The translations under genes were made by a program, and so were the position numbers. Of a stretch of 64,000 nt of DNA, positions 19,045 through 28,652 are shown piece after piece. The stretch lies in contig JAAEZG010000004.1 of assembly GCA_018222985.1 (NCBI GenBank), positions 141,688 through 205,687 on the forward strand, written 5' to 3'. How positions within the stretch are numbered: position 1 is the first letter of the stretch; the number at the start of each line of letters is the position of its first letter. The DNA is from Gammaproteobacteria bacterium (GTDB lineage: Bacteria; Pseudomonadota; Gammaproteobacteria; Enterobacterales; Alteromonadaceae). The notes under the pieces were generated by a model. The model was not told the origin of the DNA. It did no database searches and saw only the letters and a program-made list of their open reading frames with translations.

Positions 19045-20371
19045 GCGAGCGTTGCTTTAAATAAAGCCATTGGCTAACGCCACGGGCGAGTAAAAATAAA
19101 CTAAGCGCCAACCATAAACCATGGTTGGCGCTTTCTTTTTCTAGCAACCACTGACTAATAGCCACGGCTGGTAAAAATACGGCCAAGGCACTAACCGCCA
19201 TGGTGTCACGCATGGCTTGAGTTAAACCTAAGCCAATAAAAACGCCGTCAAAGTAATAGCTCCAATGCCCAACCAAGGGCAGCACCACTAGCCATGGTAA
19301 ATAGACAAGTGAGGCGGCGATAACATCAGGCAAGTCGGTGAGTAGCCGGATAATAAATTCGCCTGCTAGCCAAAACACCATGCAGTAGGCAAGAGAAAAA
19401 ATAACCGACCACAGCAAAGTTAACTTCATCCAATAGCGAATTTTTTGCGTGTCGCCGCGGCCACGCGCTGCACCCAGCAGTGCTTCCACGGCATAGGCAA
19501 TGCCGTCTAGCCCTAACGAAATAAGCATCAAAAACTGCATGAGTACAGCGTTGGCAGCAACCACTACGGCACCAAAGCGAGCGGCATATCCAGTCATGGT
19601 CGCCATGCAGAGTTGTAATAGTAACGAGCGTATAAACACGTCTCGATTCATTTGTGCGAAACGCTTGAAATAGTGAATATCAAATTGCCATCGACGCAGG
19701 CCGGGTAGGGTATCGCGAATAAGCCAAAGGCCCAGCAATGCAGTGCTAATTTCGGCAGCAGCTGAGGCCCAAGCAGCCCCTTTCACATTGAGTTGCAAGC
19801 CGAGAATGAGCACCACATCGGCAATAACATTTACGGCATTGGTAAAAATCACTAACGCCATGGCGTGTCGCGCTTGTTGGCGCCCAAGTAGTACGCCAAG
19901 CACCAATAAATTGATTAAAGCCGCGGGCGCGGCTATTAGCCGTATAGAGATATAACTACTGGCCAGTCTTTTCAGCTCGGCACTGGGCTCAATTAGCCAC
20001 CAAGCGAGGTCAATAACCACCGGGGTAAGTAGCCAAAATATCATGCCAAGACCAACTGCTAGCGCTAGCCCATGCAGCACCACGCGCTGTTGCGCCTGAT
20101 GATTCGCAGCACCGAAAGCGGCGGCAATTTCTGCGGTGGTGGTCATTCGTAAAAAAATAGCGAGTAAAAAGATAAAACTGACGGTCATAGCACCAAGCGC
20201 TACCGCACTTAGGTAAATAGATTGGGGTAGGTGACCAATAATTGCAGTGTCAACTAAGCCCAATAAAGGCGCAGCAATGTTTGATATAATCATGGGCAAA
20301 GCAATGGCAAAAATGGTGCGGTGGTCTGCCAGTTTGCCAAACCCAAAGGAGATTTGTTTGATGCGTTTCAT
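19010..20371 (-). CDS. dinF: DinF-like MATE family efflux transporter
   Basis: 453 residues with about 12 hydrophobic segments. The motif LGLVDTAIIGHL near residue 38 and SYISIRLIAAPA in the middle place it in the DinF branch of MATE exporters, which use Na+ or H+ gradients to expel drugs and other small molecules. In E. coli dinF follows lexA; here it lies 10 kb away, and I see no SOS box at its start. Its ATG at 20371 overlaps the ATG of the divergent deacetylase gene (20361), and no clear ribosome site precedes it, so the true start is the least certain part. Confidence 0.85.
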   Translation of the reverse strand: MKRIKQISFGFGKLADHRTIFAIALPMIISNIAAPLLGLVDTAIIGHLPQSIYLSAVALGAMTVSFIFLLAIFLRMTTTAEIAAAFGAANHQAQQRVVLHGLALAVGLGMIFWLLTPVVIDLAWWLIEPSAELKRLASSYISIRLIAAPAALINLLVLGVLLGRQQARHAMALVIFTNAVNVIADVVLILGLQLNVKGAAWASAAAEISTALLGLWLIRDTLPGLRRWQFDIHYFKRFAQMNRDVFIRSLLLQLCMATMTGYAARFGAVVVAANAVLMQFLMLISLGLDGIAYAVEALLGAARGRGDTQKIRYWMKLTLLWSVIFSLAYCMVFWLAGEFIIRLLTDLPDVIAASLVYLPWLVVLPLVGHWSYYFDGVFIGLGLTQAMRDTMAVSALAVFLPAVAISQWLLEKESANHGLWLALSLFLLARGVSQWLYLKQRSLTSLVPDHPSK

Positions 20372-21410
20372 GCTTGTGGTTCTTGCGTTAATTAGTTGCG
20401 TTGCGTGGTCGGCACCGAATAGTGTTGCGATTCTGCAATATCATCATATTGGCGATGATACACCGCGTGTTACTTCAGTAACAGCGCAAGAGCTTGAGGC
20501 GCATTTTGCGTGGCTGCAAGAAAACAATTTTGTGGTGCTGTCGCTTGCCGATATTCAAAAACGCCTCGCGGCAGGCGAGCCGTTACCGGAATACACGGCA
20601 GCAATAACCATTGACGATGGTTGGCGCAATGTTTATCGCAATGGCTTGGCAGTTTTTAAGAAATATCGCTATCCGTTCACTATTTTCGTGAATCCGAAAC
20701 TCATGGCTGAAGCTCCAGAAGCTTATATGAGCTGGCAGCAACTGCGTGAGTTGCAAGACTATGGCGCAAACATTGCCAATCATTCGAATAGCCATTGGCA
20801 CATGACTTGGCGTGAGGCTTCAGAAAGCGAAGAAGCTTGGCGCGAGCGTGTACGTAAAGACGTGGTTGAAGCGCAGCAGTTAATTGATGAAAACCTAGGT
20901 GAGCAACCAAAACATTTTGCCTACCCATACGGTGAGTATAATCAGGCCTTGCAGGATATTCTTGAGGCAGAAGGCTTTATTGCGTTTGCACAGCACTCTG
21001 GGCCGTGGGGCGCACAAAGTACAATGACGGCAATTCCAAGGTTTCCGGCTTCAGCACAGTATGCGTCACTTGATACCCTGGCCACAAAATTAACAAGCCT
21101 TGCTTTACCCGTCGTTGAATACACGCCTAAACAACCACTGCTGAGTGACGGACGCAAAGCCCCTATGTTTGCTGTGCAACTCGCACACACCAATGACTTT
21201 AACAAAGGCCAAATGAACTGCTTTGCGGGTGGGAAAGTCATTCAGCCTTCATGGCAGGGCAATATGTTTCGTGTGAACCTAGAAAATCCAGTGCCAATTG
21301 GCCGTTCGCGGGTCAATTGTACGGTGCCAAGTCAATCACAAAACGGGCGCTTTTATTGGTATTCACACCCGTTTATTCGTGCTGATGAACAGGGCCGATG
21401 GCCAGATTAG
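20361..21410 (+). CDS. Secreted polysaccharide deacetylase
   Basis: 349 residues from the ATG at 20361, chosen because AAAGGAG lies about ten bases upstream and a clear signal peptide follows (MRFMLVVLALISCVAWSA). The NodB-type domain has the metal and catalytic marks TIDDGW, HSNSHWHM and FAYPYGEYN. About 90 C-terminal residues form an extra domain with two Cys. The closest known relatives are PgaB/IcaB-like N-deacetylases, but the substrate cannot be read here. The stop overlaps the convergent sco stop by four bases. Confidence 0.88.
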   Translation: MRFMLVVLALISCVAWSAPNSVAILQYHHIGDDTPRVTSVTAQELEAHFAWLQENNFVVLSLADIQKRLAAGEPLPEYTAAITIDDGWRNVYRNGLAVFKKYRYPFTIFVNPKLMAEAPEAYMSWQQLRELQDYGANIANHSNSHWHMTWREASESEEAWRERVRKDVVEAQQLIDENLGEQPKHFAYPYGEYNQALQDILEAEGFIAFAQHSGPWGAQSTMTAIPRFPASAQYASLDTLATKLTSLALPVVEYTPKQPLLSDGRKAPMFAVQLAHTNDFNKGQMNCFAGGKVIQPSWQGNMFRVNLENPVPIGRSRVNCTVPSQSQNGRFYWYSHPFIRADEQGRWPD

Positions 21411-22030
21411 TGATACCGCGGCGTAATAATAGCGAAGTCGGCAACCAGTTGCTGCATATTGACCGTTGGAATTTCGCCAACAACATGATCAGCCTTAAAA
21501 ATGGCTTGTCGATTGCCGTCCGGATTCACCAGTACAATGGCCGCACTGTGGTTCACAAGGTAGTCTGTTTCGCCTTCTTCGGGAATGGAATACATGAGGC
21601 CTAAGTCATTCACAAATGGGTAAAGTTGTGGGTGTTCTGCGCGAATACCCACAAAACTGTCGCCAAAGAACCCTGCATAGTCACTGACACGTTTTACGTC
21701 ATCACGTTGTGGGTCAACAGAAATCATCCAAACCTTCACCGGTAAGTCTGTTCGCTGCTGCAATTCAGGCAGTATTTGGCGCAAGTCGGCCATTGTGGTT
21801 GGGCAAATGTCTGGGCAAAAAGTATAGCCGGTAAAAAGTAGAGTCCATTGCCCTTCTAAATCGCTATTTGACACGTTCTGCCCAAGCGAGCTCTCTAGCG
21901 TAAAAGGCTGCGGCGCTCTGGCCGGGTCGTAAACCAAGGCGTTAGGCTGCGGTTTTGGAAGGTTGTTGTAAATAACAACACCGGCGACTAAAGCAATAAG
22001 AGCCACAATAGTGACGAGTAACCGTTGCAT
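21407..22030 (-). CDS. sco: Sco1/SenC family copper chaperone of cytochrome oxidase
   Basis: 207 residues. An N-terminal membrane anchor (about residues 4-21) leads to a periplasmic thioredoxin-like domain. Copper ligands are Cys72 and Cys76 (TFCPDICPT) and His161 (NHSAA). Sco proteins deliver copper to, or reduce, the CuA site of oxidase subunit II. It is the last gene of the oxidase assembly run, six bases after cyoE. Confidence 0.94.
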   Translation of the reverse strand: MQRLLVTIVALIALVAGVVIYNNLPKPQPNALVYDPARAPQPFTLESSLGQNVSNSDLEGQWTLLFTGYTFCPDICPTTMADLRQILPELQQRTDLPVKVWMISVDPQRDDVKRVSDYAGFFGDSFVGIRAEHPQLYPFVNDLGLMYSIPEEGETDYLVNHSAAIVLVNPDGNRQAIFKADHVVGEIPTVNMQQLVADFAIITPRYH

Positions 22031-22036
22031 AGTTTT

Positions 22037-22978
22037 TTATCCCATCGGTAATGCTGGAGTAACTAAATAATGATCAGCTAGCAACAATACGAATAACGCA
22101 AATAACTGCCAAATTGAGAACTTAAACATATTAAAAGCTGTATGTTTTGTGGGCGCAAATTTAAGCTTCCAGGCATAAACTAAGAACCAGATGCTAAGCA
22201 CCGTTGAGCCAATCAGATAAATAATACCGGACATACCCACAATGTACGGTAGTAAGCAGATAACGCCGAGCAAAATGGTGTAAAGAAGAATACAGGTTTT
22301 GGTAAATTCCACGCCGTGAGTGACCGGCAACATCGGTATTTCCGCTTTGGCATAGTCTTTGGCGCGGTGTACCGCAAGCGCCCAAAAATGCGGTGGGGTC
22401 CAGGTGAACACAATCATCACCAGCAAAATGGCAAATGGATGAATTTCATTGGTGACGGCTGTCCAGCCCAATAGTGGCGGTGCAGCGCCGGCCAAACCGC
22501 CGATCACAATATTTTGTGGTGTCGCGCGCTTCAAATACATGGTGTAAACCATGGCGTAGCCAATCAGGCTAGCAAAGGTTAGCCACGCGGTGAGCATATT
22601 GACCCAAATAGCCAAAACAGCAAAGCCTAACGCACCAAGAATAGCGGCGAAAGTAAGTACTCGCTTCGGTGACAGCGCACCCGAAGGTAGTGGGCGTCGT
22701 AACGTGCGGGCCATACGTGCATCTATATGGCGGTCAACTAAATGATTAATGGCTGCGGCCGAACCCGACATAAAACCAATACCAATGAGCGCTGGCAGCA
22801 TAATTTGCCAGGCAATCCAGGTTGGTGATGCCAGGCACATACCTACCAATGCAGTGACCAACAAAAGCAGTACGACATTCGGTTTGGTTAGCGTTAGATA
22901 GTCGCGCCAACTTGCGTGTTTTTTATAAGTTTGTGCAAGCGCTTCATTGGCGCTTGCCATATTTGCTTGTTCTGCCAT
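22037..22978 (-). CDS. cyoE: Protoheme IX farnesyltransferase (heme O synthase)
   Basis: 313 residues of the UbiA prenyltransferase superfamily with about nine membrane spans. The first Asp-rich motif is [20 protein letters not shown] and the second loop carries the companion motif [12 protein letters not shown]. It attaches a farnesyl group to heme B, giving heme O, the substrate of CtaA encoded just upstream in the same run. Confidence 0.96.
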   Translation of the reverse strand: MAEQANMASANEALAQTYKKHASWRDYLTLTKPNVVLLLLVTALVGMCLASPTWIAWQIMLPALIGIGFMSGSAAAINHLVDRHIDARMARTLRRPLPSGALSPKRVLTFAAILGALGFAVLAIWVNMLTAWLTFASLIGYAMVYTMYLKRATPQNIVIGGLAGAAPPLLGWTAVTNEIHPFAILLVMIVFTWTPPHFWALAVHRAKDYAKAEIPMLPVTHGVEFTKTCILLYTILLGVICLLPYIVGMSGIIYLIGSTVLSIWFLVYAWKLKFAPTKHTAFNMFKFSIWQLFALFVLLLADHYLVTPALPMG

Positions 22979-23004
22979 TTTTTGTCCTCGCCTCTTATCG
23001 ACGT

Positions 23005-23979
23005 TTAAGCATTGCGGGCGATTTTATAATTTAACCCTACTAAGCTTAGCAGCAATAATGCCCCCACAGCGTTGTGTGCAACGGCAATGCCAAGCGGTAA
23101 TAATAGTAATACGTTGCTAAAGCCTAGGCTTACTTGTGCAATGAGTAGAATGGTTATCCAGTTCAAACTGCGACGGATAACTTTTGAGCTGGCGCGGCGG
23201 TAACCCATCCACAATAACAGCCCCACCACAATGATGGTGAAATAGGCGCCAAAACGGTGTGCTACGTGAATGGTCATGCGTTCTGCGTAGTCATGGGCGC
23301 CATACTGATAGGTGCTTGCTTCGGGTACCGAGAATGCACCGGCGATATCGAGTCGCTCAGCCCAGTTGCCCTCACAAAATGGCAATTCGGTACAGGCCAT
23401 GGCTGCATAGTTTGCGGCAACCCAGCCGCCTAAAGCTATTTGGCCGAACACCACAATCAGTGCAAACAGGGCAAAAGCAGATAACGACCGAACCTTTGGG
23501 TCACCCAGCGGAATATGCACACGTTGCAGCCTTAAGCTTAGTAAATAAAGCAACGAGATGGTGCTAAACCCACCAAGTAAATGACCCATAACCACTAATG
23601 GCTGTAAATTCATGGTGACAGTCCACATGCCCAAGGCCGCCTGAAATGTCACTAAAGCTAATAAAAACAGCGGCAGTTTTACCGGCTGTTCACTGCGCTG
23701 GCGCTTACGCCATAGAGACCAAATAGCGATACCCAGAATAACTAATCCCAAAGTACCGGCAGCATAACGATGAATCATTTCGTTCCACGCTTTATGGCTT
23801 TCAAGCGGGGTGTCTGGGAATAGCTCTGCGGCTTTGCTGGCGTCTTTGGGTACGGTCAGTTCGCCGTAGCAACCTGGCCAATCAGGGCAGCCTAGCCCTG
23901 CGTCAGTAAGGCGTGTGTAGGCACCCAAAACAATCACCACAAAGGCTAAAACAATACTTAATTTTACGAAGCCGCGCAT
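23005..23979 (-). CDS. ctaA: Heme A synthase
   Basis: 324 residues with about eight membrane spans. It oxidises heme O to heme A. Family marks are the first loop [15 protein letters not shown] with its Cys pair, [12 protein letters not shown], and a second-half repeat with VAHRFGAYF and VAHNAVGA. These supply the heme-ligand histidines. The presence of ctaA shows that the oxidase encoded nearby is an aa3-type enzyme. Confidence 0.96.
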   Translation of the reverse strand: MRGFVKLSIVLAFVVIVLGAYTRLTDAGLGCPDWPGCYGELTVPKDASKAAELFPDTPLESHKAWNEMIHRYAAGTLGLVILGIAIWSLWRKRQRSEQPVKLPLFLLALVTFQAALGMWTVTMNLQPLVVMGHLLGGFSTISLLYLLSLRLQRVHIPLGDPKVRSLSAFALFALIVVFGQIALGGWVAANYAAMACTELPFCEGNWAERLDIAGAFSVPEASTYQYGAHDYAERMTIHVAHRFGAYFTIIVVGLLLWMGYRRASSKVIRRSLNWITILLIAQVSLGFSNVLLLLPLGIAVAHNAVGALLLLSLVGLNYKIARNA

Positions 23980-23983
23980 GTTG

Positions 23984-24526
23984 TTAACCTATCTTTGAAA
24001 GCTTTAACAAAGTACGTAAGTCGGCCAGTAAATTTTTGGCTTCGGCACGCATTTTTTCTTCATTAGCAAACGTGGGGTAATGCAACACCACGTTACCAAG
24101 TGGGTCAATGATCATTAAATGATGTGCAGGCACAGCCAGCAGCGCTTGTGCTAGAGCGTCATGTTCGATGGCGGTAATTAGCGGTACATTGGCTAGGTTG
24201 AGGGCACTCGGGCCGGCACTAATAAGCACAGGAGCGACGCGGTCGGTTTCCTTACCTAAGGCCACATCCAACTGGTTCATGGCGTACAAAGCTTGAATGC
24301 ATGCTTGGTCGCACGCGCCGTCATCACGCAATGCAACACGCCAACCTTCAGGTAGCAATTGGTTGAGTTCTTTGAGCTCAAGTGGAGGCACTAACATGGT
24401 GCCTTTATTGGTTACGGCGCCTTGGTACCAGTTTTGGTCGAGAACTAATTTGGCGCCAATAACAGGAATTAAAAAGGCCAGCACAACACCAATTAACGTG
24501 GCTCGCGATTTTTTAACGTTCGACAT
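23984..24526 (-). CDS. Membrane-anchored SCO/thioredoxin-like protein of the oxidase locus
   Basis: 180 residues from the ATG at 24526, chosen because AGAGGA lies six bases before it; another ATG at 24532 sits too close. One membrane span (about residues 10-27) is followed by a soluble domain with a Cys-x3-Cys motif (GACDQACIQ) and a C-terminal stretch like the end of SCO proteins (HHLMIIDPLGNVVLHYP). That resembles a shortened SCO fold. It is encoded between surf1 and ctaA, so a role in oxidase maturation is likely but not demonstrated. Confidence 0.75.
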   Translation of the reverse strand: MSNVKKSRATLIGVVLAFLIPVIGAKLVLDQNWYQGAVTNKGTMLVPPLELKELNQLLPEGWRVALRDDGACDQACIQALYAMNQLDVALGKETDRVAPVLISAGPSALNLANVPLITAIEHDALAQALLAVPAHHLMIIDPLGNVVLHYPTFANEEKMRAEAKNLLADLRTLLKLSKIG

Positions 24527-24528
24527 GT

Positions 24529-25263
24529 TCATTCCTCTGTTGTTATTTTTTTGGAACGGCTTGCAAACCAAAACACCAATAAACAGGCAAGGGCCAATGA
24601 GAACCACTGCCACGCGTATGCACGATGCTTTTCAGGTGTCATGACTTGCGGCTGCCAGGCACGTGGCCAGCCAATTTCTTCTTGCTCCGAGAGTAGCACC
24701 ACATAGGGCTCAATGGGAAGCTGCAGCGCGTTGCCAATAACACTGGCGTTTAGTTGCTGCACGCGAACCGGTTTTTGCTGGTGCTCCACCAAGTGCGCGT
24801 TCGCCCCCCAAACGCTAGTCAGCTCGGGTAAGTAAAAGTACCCGGTTAGCGTTAAAGGCTGCCGCGGCAATTTCAATTGTGGCCTGTCTTCGCGGCTTTT
24901 ACCTAGGGGTACCCAGCCTAAGTTCACCATGACAATACGTGGTTGATGACGGATGTCTGCTTGCAGCAAGCCCACCACGTGATAGCCGACTTGGCCCTCT
25001 TGAACTTGGTTATCAAGTAGCAAGTAATCCGCTAGAAACTCGCCCGAAATAGTCACTTGGGCAAACCGCGGTATCGCATCTTGGGGGGAGGTGGTGTTAT
25101 TCAGCTGAACGGTTTGCTGGTCGCGCTGCGCATAGTCGGCAAAAAATTGTTCTTTTTGATTGGCGCGATCAAGTTGCCAAAAACCAAGCTTGACCAAAAT
25201 AGCAATTGCTAGCACAGTGAGCAGCATGCCAATAAGTTTGCTCATGCGAAGTGATTTACGCAT
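24529..25263 (-). CDS. surf1: SURF1 family cytochrome oxidase assembly protein
   Basis: 244 residues from the ATG at 25263; a second ATG at 25245 is also possible. The protein has a membrane span at each end (about LIGMLLTVLAIAILVKLGFWQLDR, and AWQWFSLALACLLVFWF) and a periplasmic middle, the normal SURF1 layout. Motifs include FWQLDRANQK, VNLGWVP and TLTGYFYLPE. SURF1 assists heme A insertion or early oxidase assembly. The gene starts 50 bases from the divergent DUF2909 gene. Confidence 0.92.
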   Translation of the reverse strand: MRKSLRMSKLIGMLLTVLAIAILVKLGFWQLDRANQKEQFFADYAQRDQQTVQLNNTTSPQDAIPRFAQVTISGEFLADYLLLDNQVQEGQVGYHVVGLLQADIRHQPRIVMVNLGWVPLGKSREDRPQLKLPRQPLTLTGYFYLPELTSVWGANAHLVEHQQKPVRVQQLNASVIGNALQLPIEPYVVLLSEQEEIGWPRAWQPQVMTPEKHRAYAWQWFSLALACLLVFWFASRSKKITTEE

Positions 25264-25313
25264 AGCAAGCCTGACAATCAACGCCTTTAAGCGGGCGAAA
25301 TCGGGAAGGAACA

Positions 25314-25529
25314 ATGGTTACTGCAGCAAAAATCATACTGGTACTACTCATGTTATTTATGGTCGTTAATTTATTCCGCGCATTGTTTGCTATGCTGCGT
25401 AACGACCCGACCAAACCCTCAATGACAAAATATCTTGGCCAGCGAGTGATGTTCTCGGCGATAGCCATTGTGGTGATCGTGATATTACTGGCGTCTGGAT
25501 TGCTGACACCGAATCCGCGACCGTACTAA
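25314..25529 (+). CDS. DUF2909 two-span membrane protein
   Basis: 71 residues with a good AAGGA ribosome site. Two membrane spans (about 4-27 and 47-65) enclose a short cytoplasmic loop (RNDPTKPSMTKYLGQR). It matches the DUF2909 family, which travels with cytochrome oxidase loci in Alteromonadales and Pseudomonadales. It is the only + strand gene within the minus-strand oxidase cluster. Its last codons lie inside a perfect 13-base inverted repeat. Function unknown. Confidence 0.82.
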   Translation: MVTAAKIILVLLMLFMVVNLFRALFAMLRNDPTKPSMTKYLGQRVMFSAIAIVVIVILLASGLLTPNPRPY

Positions 25530-25548
25530 GCTTTCAAGCTTAGTACGG
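25521..25548. repeat. Perfect 13-base inverted repeat between DUF2909 and coxC
   Basis: CCGTACTAAGCTT (25521-25533) is repeated in reverse after two bases (25536-25548). The left arm includes the last codons and the TAA of the DUF2909 gene. There is no T tract on either side, so a factor-independent terminator is not certain; it may stop or protect both convergent transcripts. Confidence 0.75.
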
Positions 25549-25559
25549 CCACCACTACT

Positions 25560-26441
25560 TTATAAAATGTATACAAAGATAAACAAACATACCCAAACCA
25601 CATCAACAAAGTGCCAATACCAACTCGTGGCTTGGAATGCGAAGTGGTTATCTGGCGTAAAGTGGCCTTTAAGCACGCGCAGGAACATGATGAACAGCAT
25701 CAAGGTACCCAAAGTAACGTGTAAGCCATGGAAGCCAGTGAGCATATAGAAGGTATTACCGTAAACACCAGAATCTAAAGTTAAACCAAGCTCTTGGTAA
25801 GCATGTACGTATTCTGCGCCTTGTAAATACAAGAAAATACAACCAAGAATAATCGTGATAGCTAACCATAACGTCAGTTGCTTGCGGTTATTCTTTTCAA
25901 GCCCAACGTGTGCAAAATGACAGGTAAAGCTTGAGACAATCAGAATAATGGTGTTGTAAAGCGGTAAGCCAAACCAACCCATTTCACCCGACTTGGTGCC
26001 GCCAGGTGTTTCGGTGAGCGGCCAATGGGCTTCAAAAGCTGGCCATAAAACCTCATTGGTCATTGCGTTGTTGCCAGCGCCGCCAAGCCATTCAACGGCA
26101 ATCACTCGGGCATAAAATAACGCACCAAAGAACGCCGCAAAGAACATGATCTCAGAGAAGATAAACCAGCTCATGCCTTGGCGATAAGAATGCCCTAATT
26201 GATTGCTATAAAGGCCCGACATTGATTCGTTAATTTGGTCGCGAAACCAACCGAATAACATCACAATCATGACCGCTATACCGCCAAACAAAACGTTTGA
26301 GCCCCAGCCGTCGGTCACTTCATTCTTCATATCGATAACGGTGTGCCCTGCACCAAAAGCAATCAAGCCTAAACCAATAGCGCCAACTATTGGCCACGGG
26401 CTAGAAGCAGGGACGTAATATTTTTCATGTTGTTGTGCCAT
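25560..26441 (-). CDS. coxC: Cytochrome c oxidase subunit III
   Basis: 293 residues from the ATG at 26441, which has GAGG about nine bases upstream; the longer frame would overlap ctaG. It shows the subunit III marks WPIVGAIG near the start, FFAAFFGALFYAR, and near the end GFHGLHVTLG and SWYWHFVDVVWV. Seven membrane spans fit the pattern. It completes the catalytic core genes in the order coxB-coxA-ctaG-coxC. Confidence 0.96.
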   Translation of the reverse strand: MAQQHEKYYVPASSPWPIVGAIGLGLIAFGAGHTVIDMKNEVTDGWGSNVLFGGIAVMIVMLFGWFRDQINESMSGLYSNQLGHSYRQGMSWFIFSEIMFFAAFFGALFYARVIAVEWLGGAGNNAMTNEVLWPAFEAHWPLTETPGGTKSGEMGWFGLPLYNTIILIVSSFTCHFAHVGLEKNNRKQLTLWLAITIILGCIFLYLQGAEYVHAYQELGLTLDSGVYGNTFYMLTGFHGLHVTLGTLMLFIMFLRVLKGHFTPDNHFAFQATSWYWHFVDVVWVCLFIFVYIL

Positions 26442-26451
26442 AAAATAATCC

Positions 26452-27051
26452 TCAGTCGGCCGATGGCGTCGCTTCAAAAGTAGCGAGCACATCCGGTTGA
26501 GCATTGGCTGTCATATCGTACATGGTGTATGACAAAGTCAACGTATGTATGTGTTCTGGAATATCGGGGTCAAGATAAAACTGCATGGGCATTTTGGTGT
26601 CAGCACCTGCCGCCAGTGGTTGCTGGTTAAAGCAAAAACACTCAGTTTTATTTAAATACAGCCCGGCTTCACCCGGCGCAACAGATGGAATAGCTTGCGC
26701 CACCATGTTCTGTCCCGTTGGGTTACTGGCCAGAAAGTTGACAACCTTGGTTTCACCGGGGTGAACACGTACTGAGTTCACCTCGGGCGAAAAGCCCCAA
26801 GGCATGCCTTTATTGACCCGTGTAATGAACTGTACGTTGATGGTTCGCGAGGTATCTATTTGGCGTGTATTAACGGCCGCCTGTTCGTTTTTAGTACGGC
26901 CGTTAAACCCTGTGATGTCGCAAAACACTTCGTACAGTGGAACCAACGCAAAGCCAAAGCCAAACATGCCCACAACAACAAAAAGTAGACGTTTTACAAC
27001 GCGCGCGTTGTCTGGGCGCGCGTTATTTGGGGTTGGATCGTTGGTAGCCAT
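26452..27051 (-). CDS. ctaG: CtaG/Cox11 copper chaperone
   Basis: 199 residues. A single N-terminal span (about 19-42) anchors a periplasmic immunoglobulin-like domain. The copper-binding motif is TECFCFNQQ, with two Cys one residue apart. Cox11 proteins deliver copper to the CuB site of subunit I. It sits between coxA and coxC, two and ten bases away from its neighbours. Confidence 0.96.
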   Translation of the reverse strand: MATNDPTPNNARPDNARVVKRLLFVVVGMFGFGFALVPLYEVFCDITGFNGRTKNEQAAVNTRQIDTSRTINVQFITRVNKGMPWGFSPEVNSVRVHPGETKVVNFLASNPTGQNMVAQAIPSVAPGEAGLYLNKTECFCFNQQPLAAGADTKMPMQFYLDPDIPEHIHTLTLSYTMYDMTANAQPDVLATFEATPSAD

Positions 27052-27053
27052 AA

Positions 27054-28640
27054 TTACTTCACCTCGGGCGGCGTTTCAAAGGTGTGATACGGCGCCGGTG
27101 AAGGCACAGTCCACTCAAGACCTTCCGCACCTTCCCATGGTTTCGCTGGAGCTTTTTCGCCGCCGCGCGCGCACTTAATCACCACCCACAAGAAGATAAG
27201 TTGTGATAAGCCGAACGCAAAGCCGCCAATACTAACAATTTGGTTAATATCCGCGAACTGCAGCGAGTAGTCAGGAATACGACGAGGCATGCCCGCTAAG
27301 CCCGCAAAGTGCATTGGGAAGAACAGTAAGTTGACCGAGATTAACGAGCACCAGAAGTGCCATTTCGCTAATGTTTCGTCATACATGTGACCTGTCCACT
27401 TCGGTAACCAGTAGTACGCTGCCGCCATAATCGAGAAAATAGCGCCACTAACTAGCACATAATGGAAGTGTGCGACCACGAAGTAAGTGTCGTGATACTG
27501 GAAGTCAACCGGTGTAATAGCCAACATGAGCCCAGAGAAACCACCAATGGTGAACAAAATCACGAATGCGAGTGCAAACAGCATCGGCGTTTCAAAGGTG
27601 ATAGAGCCGCGCCACATGGTGGCCACCCAGTTGAATACTTTCACCCCAGTGGGCACAGATATCAACATGGTGGCGTACATGAAGAATATCTCAGCGGCTA
27701 CCGGCATACCTGTGGTAAACATGTGGTGCGCCCATACAATGAAGCTTAAACCAGCAATTGCTGCAGTGGCGTAAACCATTGATGAATAACCGAATAACCG
27801 TTTGCGTGAGAACGCTGGAATAATGGCTGAGATAATACCGAATGACGGCAGAATCATGATGTACACTTCGGGGTGCCCAAAGAACCAGAATATGTGCTGG
27901 AACAAGACTGGGTCACCGCCACCGGCGGCATCAAAGAAGCTGGTGCCAAAATATTTGTCGGTTAACACCATGGTTACCGCACCGGCAAGCACCGGCATAA
28001 CGGCAATAAGCAAGAATGCCGTGATAAACCATGTCCACACAAACAACGGCATCTTCATGTAGGTCATACCCGGGGCACGCATGTTCATAATGGTCACGAT
28101 AACGTTTATCGCTCCCATAATGGACGAGATACCCATGATATGAACGGAAAACACAAACAATGCGGTTGAGTCGCTACTGTAGGTTGTTGATAGCGGTGCG
28201 TAGAACGTCCAACCAAAGGCTGGGCCGCCACCTTCCATGAATAACGACGCCAATAAAATGGCAAAAGCAAATGGCAGAATCCAGAAGCTCCAGTTATTCA
28301 TACGCGGCAAGGCCATGTCTGGCGCGCCGATCATTAACGGTACCATCCAGTTGGCTAACCCGGTAAAGGCCGGCATAACCGCCCCGAATACCATGATCAA
28401 GCCGTGCACTGTGGTCATTTGGTTAAAGAAGTGCGGGTCTACTAACTGTAGGCCTGGTTGGAATAGCTCGGCGCGAATAACCATCGCCATAGAGCCGCCA
28501 ACCAAAAACATAATAAAACTGAACCATAGGTACATTGAGCCAATGTCTTTATGGTTCGTGGTAAACAACCAACGGGTAATACCCGATGGCGCGTGGTGGT
28601 GATGATCAGTGTGATCCATCTCGCCAGCAACTGTGCTCAT
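27054..28640 (-). CDS. coxA: Cytochrome c oxidase subunit I
   Basis: 528 residues, about 12 spans. It houses heme a and the heme a3-CuB centre where oxygen is reduced. Clear marks are [14 protein letters not shown], the CuB/Tyr loop [24 protein letters not shown], and [14 protein letters not shown] with heme ligands. The N-terminus is His-rich (MDHTDHHHH), which is a minor oddity. The Tyr of the PEVY loop marks an A-family oxidase with the covalent His-Tyr pair. Confidence 0.97.
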   Translation of the reverse strand: MSTVAGEMDHTDHHHHAPSGITRWLFTTNHKDIGSMYLWFSFIMFLVGGSMAMVIRAELFQPGLQLVDPHFFNQMTTVHGLIMVFGAVMPAFTGLANWMVPLMIGAPDMALPRMNNWSFWILPFAFAILLASLFMEGGGPAFGWTFYAPLSTTYSSDSTALFVFSVHIMGISSIMGAINVIVTIMNMRAPGMTYMKMPLFVWTWFITAFLLIAVMPVLAGAVTMVLTDKYFGTSFFDAAGGGDPVLFQHIFWFFGHPEVYIMILPSFGIISAIIPAFSRKRLFGYSSMVYATAAIAGLSFIVWAHHMFTTGMPVAAEIFFMYATMLISVPTGVKVFNWVATMWRGSITFETPMLFALAFVILFTIGGFSGLMLAITPVDFQYHDTYFVVAHFHYVLVSGAIFSIMAAAYYWLPKWTGHMYDETLAKWHFWCSLISVNLLFFPMHFAGLAGMPRRIPDYSLQFADINQIVSIGGFAFGLSQLIFLWVVIKCARGGEKAPAKPWEGAEGLEWTVPSPAPYHTFETPPEVK

Positions 28641-28652
28641 ATCGGGTCTCCC

